Positions 1-5,832 of a stretch of 9,024 bases of DNA are shown piece by piece. The stretch comes from JBOGGX01 sp050744245 (GTDB taxonomy: Bacteria > Actinomycetota > Acidimicrobiia > Acidimicrobiales > JBOGGX01), in the NCBI GenBank assembly GCA_050744245.1, contig JBOGGX010000023.1:1-9024 (forward strand), written 5' to 3'. The notes beneath the pieces were generated by a model. It did not search any database. It was given only the letters and a program-made list of their open reading frames with translations, and was not told the origin of the DNA. A program made the translations under genes and the position numbers. Each line of letters begins with the position of its first letter. Position 1 is the first letter of the stretch.

Positions 1-127
1 ACATCAGCCAGTTGGCCCCGGGGTGGCCGGGCACGTCGGGGTGGCCCGCCAGCGCAGGCCCGGCGAACAGCTCGTCGGCCCGGTGCGCCAACAGGTCGTA
101 GAACCCGTTGATGAGCGTGTTGCGGAC
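1..127. repeat. Terminal direct repeat, left copy
   Basis: These 127 bases are repeated exactly at 8898-9024. The repeat lies inside the coding sequence of the 865-residue protein (codons for V535 to M576 and one further base), and the reading frame is continuous if the two copies are overlaid. A perfect 127-bp end overlap is what a de Bruijn assembler run at k=127 leaves on a closed cycle, so I read it as a circularity mark and not as a biological long terminal repeat. Confidence 0.95.
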
Positions 128-1729
128 CCCGCCGTTCTGCGTGACCGCTCCGACCTGGACGCCCCAACCGGTGGTCTCGGGCAGATGAGAGATCACGGCG
201 TGCTGGTCGCTCAGGTCGTGCCGCGTGTCGAGCAGCGCCGCGTTGGCCAGCGCGATCACGCCCTCGTCGGAGGTCAGGGTGATGGGAAGGCCGCCGTTCC
301 CGTCGCGGTCGGCCATCGGCAGCCCGAGCACGAACCGGTGGGCCGCCTCCGGGTCGGAGGCGAACGCCTGCTGGTCGACGGCGAGGGCGACCACGGACTC
401 GTAGGTGAAGTCGACCGGGGCGTCGGTCAGCTCGAAGTCGCCGCCGGTGCTCAGGGTCATCCGGTCGAGGTTGGCTCGGTTGTAGAAGGCCAGGCGCTGG
501 GTCAGCGCACCGTTCGCCAGCAGGAACGATGCCGCCTCCCGAAGCTCGGGCGGGTAGGCCGGGTTCCCGGCCACCTCGCGGAGATCGTCGACCGACACGT
601 TCCCGTCGGGCACGCGGTCCTCGTCGGCCGCGATGTCGAGCCGGTCGAAGTCGAGGGCCACCGCCCGGAGCGCCTCGTTGTAGTCGAGGAACAGCGCGAT
701 CCCCTCCGGGGTGAGCGAGCCCTCCTCCGGCTCGACCTCATAGGAACGGGAATCGTCGGCGATGCTCGCCAGGCTGAGAAGCAACCGGTTGTCCAGGAGG
801 TACTGCGCCGCGGCCCGCAGGTGGGCCGGGGCGTTGGGGTCGTTGGCCACCGCCTCGAGGTCGGGCACCCCGACGGTGTCGTCGTCGCCGCCCCGCCCGG
901 CCGCCGTGTCGAACAGGTCCAGGTTGGCGAGCACGATCATGAGGGCGGCCTCCCCCGTCATCCGCCCGTCGCTCAACGCCGCCTGGTCGAGATACCCGGC
1001 GAGCTCCGGGTGCTCGAGCAGGAGCCGCAGCAGACCATCGTCGGCGTGTTCGAAGGCGTAGGCCACGGCCGACACCCACACGCTCAGCTCCCCGGTCGCC
1101 GAGCTGAGCGCCGCCGCCTGACCGCTCAGGTCGGGCAGCCCGAAGACCTCGGTCACCCCAACCGGCTGCGGATCACCCCACACCGAGGCCGTGTCGATCT
1201 CGAACCGGGGGACACCCTCCTCCTCCCACTCCGACCGCTCCGTCGCGGTGAGGGGACGGAGCACCGACACGTCGGCCGACAACCCGTCGGTGGTCACCTC
1301 GGCGGCCACGCCGGTGAACCGCCCGCCCTGGTCGGCCATGGCGCCGGCATAACCGTGCAGATCGGCCGGAACGGCGCTCACCGTTCCGTCGGCGCTCGGG
1401 GTGTCGTGGACCCGAGCCCCGCGGTAGGCGTAGTCGGTGACCATCGAGCTGACATACGGCTCGCCGGGGAACGACGAGCACCGTGACGCCGCCAGCTCAC
1501 CGGCGAGCTGGAGGCTCACCATGTCAGACAGCACCCGGTTCACCCGGTCGACGAACGCGACCGCGTGCGGTCCCCGCCATTCGGCGACCGCGGTACGGAC
1601 CGCCTCCAGGGCCGTGCTCGTCGACTCGGACAGCCGCCGGGTCGCCCCCCGAATGATCTCGGCCCGGCCCTGCAGCCCGTACACCCGGTACGTCCGGCTG
1701 CCGACCCGCTTCTCGGCGACGTCAGCCAC
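1..1729 (-). CDS. WXG-like, EF-hand-like polymorphic secreted protein, N-terminal two thirds (partial here)
   Basis: This is codons 1-576 of an 865-residue protein whose remainder lies at 8029-9024. The GTG start at 1729 (MADVAEKRVG) is chosen because a TAGGAT -10 box ends 7 nt before it, which gives a leaderless start; AGGA at the same place could also act as a ribosome site. Residues about 25-75 are helical and carry W51-R-G-P, the WXG signature of ESX (type VII) substrates. Two modules at about 281-314 and 368-406 share an Asp-rich loop, then D-L-x-x-V/A, N-P, P-x-x-L-R-x-A-A and L-L. They resemble EF-hand-like repeats of HrpF/NolX-type and ESX-type effectors. A weaker module lies at about 247-275, and a D-x-D-G-N-G loop at 474-479. 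No signal peptide or membrane helix is visible, which fits ESX-like export. The function is inferred. No nuclease or other catalytic motif was recognised. Confidence 0.85.
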   Translation of the reverse strand, partial: MADVAEKRVGSRTYRVYGLQGRAEIIRGATRRLSESTSTALEAVRTAVAEWRGPHAVAFVDRVNRVLSDMVSLQLAGELAASRCSSFPGEPYVSSMVTDYAYRGARVHDTPSADGTVSAVPADLHGYAGAMADQGGRFTGVAAEVTTDGLSADVSVLRPLTATERSEWEEEGVPRFEIDTASVWGDPQPVGVTEVFGLPDLSGQAAALSSATGELSVWVSAVAYAFEHADDGLLRLLLEHPELAGYLDQAALSDGRMTGEAALMIVLANLDLFDTAAGRGGDDDTVGVPDLEAVANDPNAPAHLRAAAQYLLDNRLLLSLASIADDSRSYEVEPEEGSLTPEGIALFLDYNEALRAVALDFDRLDIAADEDRVPDGNVSVDDLREVAGNPAYPPELREAASFLLANGALTQRLAFYNRANLDRMTLSTGGDFELTDAPVDFTYESVVALAVDQQAFASDPEAAHRFVLGLPMADRDGNGGLPITLTSDEGVIALANAALLDTRHDLSDQHAVISHLPETTGWGVQVGAVTQNGGVRNTLINGFYDLLAHRADELFAGPALAGHPDVPGHPGANWLM

Positions 1730-1735
1730 GACGGA

Positions 1736-1741
1736 ATCCTA
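1736..1741 (-). promoter_or_regulatory. TAGGAT -10 box giving a leaderless start at 1729
   Basis: On the minus strand TAGGAT is followed by 6 nt and then GTG, so transcription would begin at or next to the start codon. The match to TAnnnT is good, but no convincing -35 lies 16-18 nt upstream. AGGA inside the box also has ribosome-site spacing. Confidence 0.5.
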
Positions 1742-1826
1742 CGGTTCTCCCCCGTTGCCAGGACCGCGCCCGTCAGGCCGGAGGCCGGCGACTCGAGGTG
1801 GCGGCACCCCGAGCAGGCCGACCACA

Positions 1827-1850
1827 AAACCTCGTCGACGCTCTCGGGAC
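1827..1850. repeat. 24-base motif shared with 7400-7423
   Basis: Bases 1827-1850 and 7400-7423 match at 22 of 24 positions. Both sit in non-coding spacer upstream of a minus-strand gene (about 100 and 140 nt before the starts at 1729 and 7259). This suggests a shared regulatory element. Confidence 0.45.
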
Positions 1851-1877
1851 CGGGGGCGACGCGGATGTTTCCGCGCT

Positions 1878-1898
1878 CAGGTACCTCCGATGTACCTG
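1878..1898. promoter_or_regulatory. Dyad CAGGTAC-N7-GTACCTG, candidate operator
   Basis: These are perfect 7-bp inverted arms with a 7-bp spacer, in the 270-bp divergent spacer between the 865-residue gene (minus) and the tip/HEAT cassette (plus). GTACCT also recurs as a direct repeat 11 bp apart, one helical turn. This geometry suits a dimeric regulator; which one is unknown. Confidence 0.4.
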
Positions 1899-1984
1899 GG
1901 CGCGGGAGGAACGACCCAGCGACGGCTGGGGCGGGCGACCGAACCACCTCGAGGGGCGCGTACCGACCGCCGAGTCGGCCGTTC

Positions 1985-2002
1985 TAGGCTCGGGCGGTCG
2001 TG
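1985..2002 (+). promoter_or_regulatory. TAGGCT -10 box at the head of copy A
   Basis: TAGGCT at 1985-1990 ends 9 nt before a GTG at 2000, the same geometry as in copy B. The surrounding 25 bases (1984-2008) are identical to 4111-4135. It marks the left end of the duplicated unit. Confidence 0.5.
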
Positions 2003-2021
2003 GGGGAGGTCGAGCCGAGAC

Positions 2022-2090
2022 ATGCCTGTCGACGAGTTCGTGGACAAGTACAACGATCTGCCGTGGGAGTACGGGGGAAGGAAACGGTGA
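2022..2090 (+). CDS. 22-residue toxin-tip ORF at the head of copy A
   Basis: The ATG at 2022 gives M-P-V-D-E-F-V-D-K-Y-N-D-L-P-W-E-Y-G-G-R-K-R and stops in a GTGA overlap with the HEAT-like frame. The composition and the overlap match the other tips, so I read it as the end of a toxin whose body was deleted. Only the first few codons of the WXG head (M-G-E-V, from 2000) survive upstream, in another frame. The frame starting at the GTG at 2000 runs without a stop into the HEAT-like gene; that would be an accidental fusion. Confidence 0.4.
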   Translation: MPVDEFVDKYNDLPWEYGGRKR

Positions 2091-2572
2091 CGGGGGAGAG
2101 CCCCGGCCTCGGCAAGTTCTGGGACGACCTGGCGGAAGCCGAGCGACAGTTCGTGGCGGCGCGCCGAAGACTGGTTGCCGCCGGTGACGACCTCATACCC
2201 GTCCTTCGCTCGGCGCTGAAACAGCCGAGTCCGCGCGGGACCGCCCTGCGGCTGCTGTTGGTGGTCGATGTCGGGATCCGCCTGACGCTGTTCCCTGAGC
2301 TCATCGAGCTGGCATCGGTCGGACATTCCGACATCGGGTTGTGCCGCGACGTCATCCGGTGATTGCCGGGCTACTGGGTCGAAGCCAACATCGGGAAGGA
2401 GATTCGCCCGATACTCGAACACGGTCGAGGGGAGGAGTATCGGCGGCTCGCGGAGCTTCTCGACGACCAACGGTCGGACCTGCTCGATGAGCTGGTCGCC
2501 CGGGCGGCCGGGTCAGAGGATGCCGATGTGCGTGAGGTGGCCGAGGACTTCGCCGGGCCCGTGCCGCAATGA
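2087..2572 (+). pseudogene. HEAT-like putative immunity protein interrupted by TGA
   Basis: The GTG at 2087 overlaps the preceding stop as GTGA, with GGAAGGAA just upstream. The frame gives 91 residues (S-P-G-L-G-K-F-W-D-D-L to C-R-D-V-I-R), hits TGA at 2360-2362 and continues in the same frame for 69 codons: P-G-Y-W-V-E-A-N-I-G, then E-Y-R-R-L-A-E-L-L-D-D and D-A-D-V-R-E-V-A-E-D-F-A. Both parts have amphipathic helical HEAT-like composition and make sense only as one protein of about 160 residues, the length of the other HEAT gene. A CGA-to-TGA change would explain it. A TTG directly after the TGA (2363) might reinitiate. It is not an obvious homologue of the 4504-4992 protein in sequence. 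Confidence 0.7.
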
Positions 2573-2670
2573 TCGCAGCAACATCGCCGGGGTGGCTGTC
2601 GGCCCTCGCCCGGCACACGGTTGATCTCGTCAACCAGCGCATCATCGACTTCCGAACCATCGATCGGTGA
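2569..2670 (+). CDS. 33-residue toxin-tip ORF, copy A
   Basis: The ATG at 2569 overlaps the stop of the preceding HEAT frame as ATGA, and its own TGA overlaps the next GTG as GTGA. The product is M-I-A-A-T-S-P-G-W-L-S-A-L-A-R-H-T followed by V-D-L-V-N-Q-R-I-I-D-F-R-T-I-D-R. The last 15 or so residues match the end of the copy B toxin frame at 4459-4507 while the part before differs. I therefore read it as a toxin C-terminal tip detached from its head. Whether it is translated is unknown. Confidence 0.5.
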   Translation: MIAATSPGWLSALARHTVDLVNQRIIDFRTIDR

Positions 2671-3084
2671 GCGCCTGCGAGGAGGTCGACGCGGTGGTGG
2701 GATCGCTCCGCCTGGGCAACGCGTCATCACTCGCTCGCCTCGACCGCATACCCGGGGTATTTGGTCGCGGCCACACGGTTCCCGGACCGGTCGATGACAT
2801 CGCTGCTGTGCGCTGTGCTTGATCGCCAGCTGGACACGTTGAGCAACGAAGCGATCATCGAGGCGCTCGAAGCGATCGCTGACCCGGCCGCGGTGGATTG
2901 CCTGGAGAAGGCGCGGTGGTGGCGTCCCTCGTGGGACGAGTTCGGGGGCGTTGCCGTCAAGGCGGTCTGGGCCCTGGCCGCGATAGGTACGCCCGACGCC
3001 GTCGCGACGTTGCGCGATGCCGCGGCGACCGGCTCTGTCGAGGTTCGACGGGCCGCACAGCACAAGCTCGGTCCGTCGACATGA
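2667..3084 (+). pseudogene. HEAT-repeat protein, frameshifted by a 68-bp deletion, copy A
   Basis: This is nearly identical to the intact gene at 4504-4992 and opens at a GTG (2667) overlapping the tip stop as GTGA. After I-P-G-V at about 2759, 68 bp present in copy B (4593-4660) are absent, so the original frame ends at 2822 after 51 codons. The rest of the protein continues in the next frame from about 2761 (A-T-R-F-P-D-R-S to A-A-Q-H-K-L-G-P-S-T). A TTG at 2761 could restart it as 107 residues, but no ribosome site is evident. Confidence 0.85.
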
Positions 3085-3128
3085 CGGTTGACCGCCGCGC
3101 CCGACCGTCCAACCTGGATGGCGCGCCT
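3076..3128 (-). pseudogene. Fragment of DUF4291 gene, copy A
   Basis: The minus strand here reads R-A-I-Q-V-G-R-S-G-A-A-V-N-R-H-V-D, matching residues 132-148 of the intact DUF4291 protein at 5011-5613. Everything on both sides has been deleted: about 190 bp corresponding to copy B 4982-5170, and about 450 bp corresponding to 5223-5675. The fragment abuts the end of the HEAT pseudogene. Confidence 0.7.
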
Positions 3129-3134
3129 CGTGAC

Positions 3135-3279
3135 GAGGAGCTGCTCGACCTTGATCGACCTCGAAACCTCGCCGGTGCGAGGGGCCGGGCCGGCCGGGGC
3201 TCGGTGCCCCGCAGGCGACGATGAGGAGCGCCGCGCCGAGGCCGACCAGCACCCCGAGCCCGTCGATGACCAGGGTCAC
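3135..3279 (-). pseudogene. Remnant of the small membrane protein, copy A
   Basis: The GTG at 3279 lies 7 nt past the secreted paralogue's stop, exactly as in copy B. It opens M-T-L-V-I-D-G-L-G-V-L-V-G-L-G-A-A-L-L-I-V-A, matching helix one of the 5825-5610 protein. The basic loop follows but then goes out of frame, and the sequence for helix two is missing. The open frame continues antisense across the HEAT genes to 2371, which I take as chance. Confidence 0.6.
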
Positions 3280-3286
3280 GAGGCGA

Positions 3287-4078
3287 TCACCGGACGATGA
3301 CCGCCTGACCCTCGGCCACCTGGATCGAGAACGGGGCCTCGCGCGGAACCGGGATCTCCACCCCGGCGCTCACCCCGTTGATCGTGTAGGTGCCGATCCA
3401 CACCACCCGGGCGTTGCCGTGGAACTCCCCACCGGGCTGCCCGGCCGAGGAGCGGCGGTAGTAGTGCCAGCAGGTGCGGGGAGCGGTGGTGCCGTCCGTG
3501 CCGGTGCCGGAGCACACGAAGGGCGAGGTGCCGTCGCCCATGGTCCACTCGACCCCACCGGCCTCGGCCGTGACGACGACAGTGATGCCCGGCACCGAGA
3601 TCGGTGGCGACGTGAGGGCGCCAGCCGGAATGTTGTCGACCGACAGCCAGGTTTCGAGGTTGACCAAGGTGGTGCCGGCCGGGTTGAGACGAGGCGCCGG
3701 TGCGGGCAGGCCCAACAGGAAACGCTCCAGGGCCAGGCGGGCCAGGTTCTCGGCGGTGATGGCCCCGAACACCCTGAGCTCGATCAGGTCGCCGAACTCG
3801 CCGGCGCTCGGCGCCCAGCACTCGAGCCGGTACATCACCCCGGTCTCGAGCCGCCAGATCTCCTGGGGGTTGGCCGTCAGCGTCCATCGCAAGAAGCCAT
3901 CGATGGGCAGACCGGACTCGAGATCGGTGCCCGTGCACGGCGTGGGCTGATTGACATGTGAGTTGACCTCGTTGACCTGCGACGCGACACTGGCCAGTAG
4001 CGCACTGTCCCTCGGCTCCACCGACGAACACCGACGGATGCAGGTAGGGTCGGCCACAGCCGGACGTGTCGCGACCAT
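3287..4078 (-). CDS. Secreted-protein paralogue with lost signal peptide, copy A
   Basis: The frame is intact and closely matches the copy B protein at 5833-6702, especially the last 80 residues (Y-Y-R-R-S-S-A-G-Q-P-G-G and the V-A-E-G-Q-A end). The ATG at 4078 gives 263 residues beginning M-V-A-T-R-P-A-V-A-D-P. Upstream GTG codons add only M-L-V-P or V-L-V-P. In copy B about 31 residues of signal peptide precede this point. Here they are replaced at the duplication junction near 4108 by the promoter of the next cassette. The same frame stays open to 4294, but that part is antisense to the WXG head and is not credible. Without a promoter, ribosome site or signal peptide it is probably a fossil, or an untranslated spare sequence for gene conversion. 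The N-terminal half differs more from copy B than the C-terminal half does. Confidence 0.65.
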   Translation of the reverse strand: MVATRPAVADPTCIRRCSSVEPRDSALLASVASQVNEVNSHVNQPTPCTGTDLESGLPIDGFLRWTLTANPQEIWRLETGVMYRLECWAPSAGEFGDLIELRVFGAITAENLARLALERFLLGLPAPAPRLNPAGTTLVNLETWLSVDNIPAGALTSPPISVPGITVVVTAEAGGVEWTMGDGTSPFVCSGTGTDGTTAPRTCWHYYRRSSAGQPGGEFHGNARVVWIGTYTINGVSAGVEIPVPREAPFSIQVAEGQAVIVR

Positions 4079-4111
4079 TGGCACGAGCACACCGCTGCGG
4101 GGCCGGTTCTC

Positions 4112-4129
4112 TAGGCTCGGGCGGTCGTG
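4112..4129 (+). promoter_or_regulatory. TAGGCT -10 box before the copy B WXG head
   Basis: TAGGCT at 4112-4117 ends 9 nt before the GTG at 4127, so the transcript would be leaderless or nearly so. The 25 bases 4111-4135 are identical to 1984-2008 in copy A. I see no good -35. Confidence 0.5.
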
Positions 4130-4507
4130 GGGGAGTTCGGCGCTTTCCATGAGGACGTCCGGTTCGGGTGGGCCGAGGCGTCGGCCCTGGTCGGCCGAGT
4201 TGCGGTCGACGGCGTCGGTGTTGGAGGGCCAGATCGCCGAGCGCAACGCTCTCACGGGCCCGGCTCGGGAGGCGTGGCGGGGCAAATTCGCCATCGAGTT
4301 CGACGGCCGGGTCGAGGTGTGTGTCGGAGACGCGGATCGGCTGGTCGAGGCGTTCCGGGGCGCGTCCGACGGGTTGGACGAGCTGGCCCGCCTGGCCCGG
4401 GAGGAGCAGGACCGCCGGGAGGCGCATCGATCAACTACGGACTACGAGCCGGATCGGTTGATCTCTTCAACGAGCGCATCATCGACTTCCGAACCATCGA
4501 TCGGTGA
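4127..4507 (+). pseudogene. WXG-type toxin head joined to a toxin tip, frameshifted, copy B
   Basis: The GTG at 4127 opens M-G-E-F-G-A-F-H-E-D-V-R-F-G-W-A-E-A-S-A-L-V. After about 4188 the plausible coding passes to the next frame (A-E-L-R-S-T-A-S-V-L-E-G-Q-I-A-E), reaching A-W-R-G-K-F (WXG signature), F-D-G-R-V-E-V and a Glu-rich helical end at about 4435. One extra G in the GTCGGCC at 4188-4194 would explain the shift. The last part, S-V-D-L-F-N-E-R-I-I-D-F-R-T-I-D-R, is back in the first frame and matches the tip in copy A, so the middle of the toxin has been lost in a deletion near 4430. The single open frame of 126 codons from 4127 to 4507 exists, but its middle reads as an unnatural Gly/Arg-rich stretch. 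A sequencing error at 4188-4194 cannot be excluded. Confidence 0.7.
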
Positions 4508-4992
4508 GCGCCTGCGAGGAGGTCGACGCGGTGGTGGGATCGCTCCGCCTGGGCAACGCGACATCACTCGCTCGCCTCGACCGCATACCCGGGGTTGCGG
4601 ACTGCGTCGCTTCTGGATTGGCTCGATCGGCGGCATCCGAGGATTGGTTGAGCTTCGAGCGGTACGTGATCGCGGCCACACGGTTCCCGGACCGGTCGAT
4701 GACACCGCTGCTGTGCGCTGTGCTTGATCGCCAGCTCGACACGTTGAACAACGAAGCGATCATCGAGGCGCTCGAAGCGATCGCTGACCCGGCCGCGGTG
4801 GATTGCCTGGAGAAGGCGCTGTGGTGGCTTCCCTCGTGGGACGAGTTCGGGGGCCTTGCCGTCAAGGCGGTCTGGGCCCTGGCCGCGATAGGTACGCCCG
4901 ACGCCGTCGCGACGTTGCACGATGCCGCGGCGACCGGCCCCGTCGAGGTTCGGCGGGCCGCACGGCACAAGCTCGGTCTGGAACGTCGGTAG
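4504..4992 (+). CDS. HEAT-repeat protein, putative immunity protein, copy B (intact)
   Basis: The product has 162 residues. It is built of paired helices typical of HEAT (PBS-lyase-type) repeats, clearest in the second half: E-A-I-I-E-A-L-E-A-I-A-D-P-A-A-V-D-C-L, then A-V-K-A-V-W-A-L-A-A-I-G-T-P-D-A-V-A-T-L, then E-V-R-R-A-A-R-H-K-L-G. The GTG at 4504 is chosen because it overlaps the stop of the preceding toxin tip as GTGA, and the same arrangement occurs in copy A. HEAT-type proteins are a known class of immunity protein for polymorphic toxins. That role here rests on position and is inference. It is the only undamaged member of the plus-strand cassette. Confidence 0.85.
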   Translation: MSACEEVDAVVGSLRLGNATSLARLDRIPGVADCVASGLARSAASEDWLSFERYVIAATRFPDRSMTPLLCAVLDRQLDTLNNEAIIEALEAIADPAAVDCLEKALWWLPSWDEFGGLAVKAVWALAAIGTPDAVATLHDAAATGPVEVRRAARHKLGLERR

Positions 4993-5010
4993 ATCACGAA
5001 GGCAGGATCC

Positions 5011-5613
5011 TCAGCGGCTGGCGCCGATCACCGCCGCCACGTCGGGGGCGAGCGGATAGGGCATTTCGATCGGCAACTCCTCCGTCGCGCTCCTCAGATC
5101 GCCGCGCTCGACCAGCCCGCCGATGTGGCGGACCCGAGATGTGATGTCGTCGATCCCAACAATCCACTCATCGACATACCGGTTGACCGCTGCGCCCGAC
5201 AGCCCAACCTGGATGGCCCGCCACGCGACCGGACCGAGCACAACTGAGCGGTCGGGATCCCATTGAACGCGCACAGGGCTGACCCGCTTACGCTCGATCC
5301 ACGCGACCTGGCTCGCGTACGTGCCGGACTCGAAGTGGCTGAGACAGGCGTGCGCCAACGCCCACTCGAAGCCCGCCCGAGTGATCTCGATGCTGAGGAT
5401 TCGTTCCTGACCCCGCTTCGTCGCCCACCCCGAGCGATACATCATCCACAGGAACGAAGGTTTGATCCACGTCATGCGTTCACGAGTGAACGGCGCCACG
5501 AGAGTGGCCGCCCTCACCGCAGGCTCGGCGATGACGGCCGGAAACGCCTGAAAGACGGTGAGCGTTTCCTCGGCGAACGCCGCACGCACCTGGCGGACGG
5601 GCACGTCGGTCAT
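5011..5613 (-). CDS. DUF4291 family protein
   Basis: The product has 200 residues, about the usual full length of DUF4291. Diagnostic blocks are F-Q-A-F-P-A-V-I-A (21-29), R-M-T-W-I-K-P-S-F-L-W-M-M-Y-R-S-G-W-A-T-K (46-66), G-F-E-W-A-L (81-86), V-Q-W-D-P-D-R (116-122) and R-A-I-Q-V-G-L-S-G with Y-V-D-E-W-I (132-151). It is predicted to be cytoplasmic, with no signal peptide or membrane helix. The biochemical activity of the family is not known to me. The ATG start at 5613 overlaps the stop of the membrane-protein gene as ATGA, making it the last gene of the four-gene operon. Its end converges on the HEAT gene with an 18-bp gap and no hairpin that I can see. A remnant of its residues 131-148 survives in copy A near 3076-3128. 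Confidence 0.88.
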   Translation of the reverse strand: MTDVPVRQVRAAFAEETLTVFQAFPAVIAEPAVRAATLVAPFTRERMTWIKPSFLWMMYRSGWATKRGQERILSIEITRAGFEWALAHACLSHFESGTYASQVAWIERKRVSPVRVQWDPDRSVVLGPVAWRAIQVGLSGAAVNRYVDEWIVGIDDITSRVRHIGGLVERGDLRSATEELPIEMPYPLAPDVAAVIGASR

Positions 5614-5825
5614 GTGTCACGCCCCGGGCGGTTGACCCATAGCTGGACCGCGACGACCACGCCGATGGCCAGCCCGACGAGGAGGTGCTCGACCTTGATC
5701 GACTCGACACGCCGCCGGTGCGCGGAGCCCGGGCCCGGCCGAGGTTCTGTGCCCCGCGAGGCGACGATGGGGAGCACCACGACAACGCCGACCACCACCC
5801 CGAGCAGGTCGATGGCCAGGGTCAC
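5610..5825 (-). CDS. Small two-helix membrane protein
   Basis: The product has 71 residues. Helix one is at about 3-22 (a run of I, L, V and G) and helix two at about 47-64. Between them is a basic, Pro/Arg-rich loop with H-R-R-R, which by the positive-inside rule faces the cytoplasm, leaving both ends outside. The GTG start at 5825 lies 7 nt past the stop of the secreted-protein gene, so coupling is likely. Its own stop overlaps the next start as ATGA. A decayed copy with the same spacing is at about 3135-3279, and the retention of this layout supports a real gene. I recognise no family. Confidence 0.7.
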   Translation of the reverse strand: MTLAIDLLGVVVGVVVVLPIVASRGTEPRPGPGSAHRRRVESIKVEHLLVGLAIGVVVAVQLWVNRPGRDT

Positions 5826-5832
5826 GAGGCGA

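Larger units (their letters stand above)
1984..4108. repeat. Tandem duplication, copy A (shortened and decayed)
   Basis: It follows the same order as copy B: TAGGCT promoter, WXG start, toxin tip, HEAT gene (plus), then DUF4291, small membrane protein and secreted protein (minus). It has deletions in nearly every element and one extra tip/HEAT pair near its left end. The boundaries are approximate. Confidence 0.7.

Noticed and set aside
1..127. Terminal repeat as a transposon or virus end
   Set aside because: It lies within a gene whose frame closes across it, it is direct and not inverted, and its length equals a common assembler k-mer.
23..1486. 487-codon plus-strand open frame
   Set aside because: It is antisense to the 865-residue gene, rich in Val, Gly, Arg and Pro without domain pattern, and the opposite strand reads as a sensible protein throughout.
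1437..2021. Long plus-strand frame leading into the 22-residue tip
   Set aside because: It overlaps the start of the 865-residue gene on the other strand and the divergent promoters, and its composition is low-complexity Arg/Ser/Pro.
2360..2362. TGA as a recoded (selenocysteine) codon
   Set aside because: No hairpin of SECIS type was evident after it, and the neighbouring genes are visibly decaying.
2371..3279. 302-codon minus-strand open frame
   Set aside because: Only its first 25 or so codons match the small membrane protein. The rest is antisense to the HEAT pseudogenes and Arg/Ser-rich.
4078..4294. N-terminal extension of the copy A secreted paralogue
   Set aside because: It is antisense to the WXG head and promoter, with no signal peptide and no counterpart in copy B.
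3276..4427. 383-codon minus-strand open frame
   Set aside because: It is a shifted shadow of the secreted paralogue. The 3287 frame carries the clear match to copy B.
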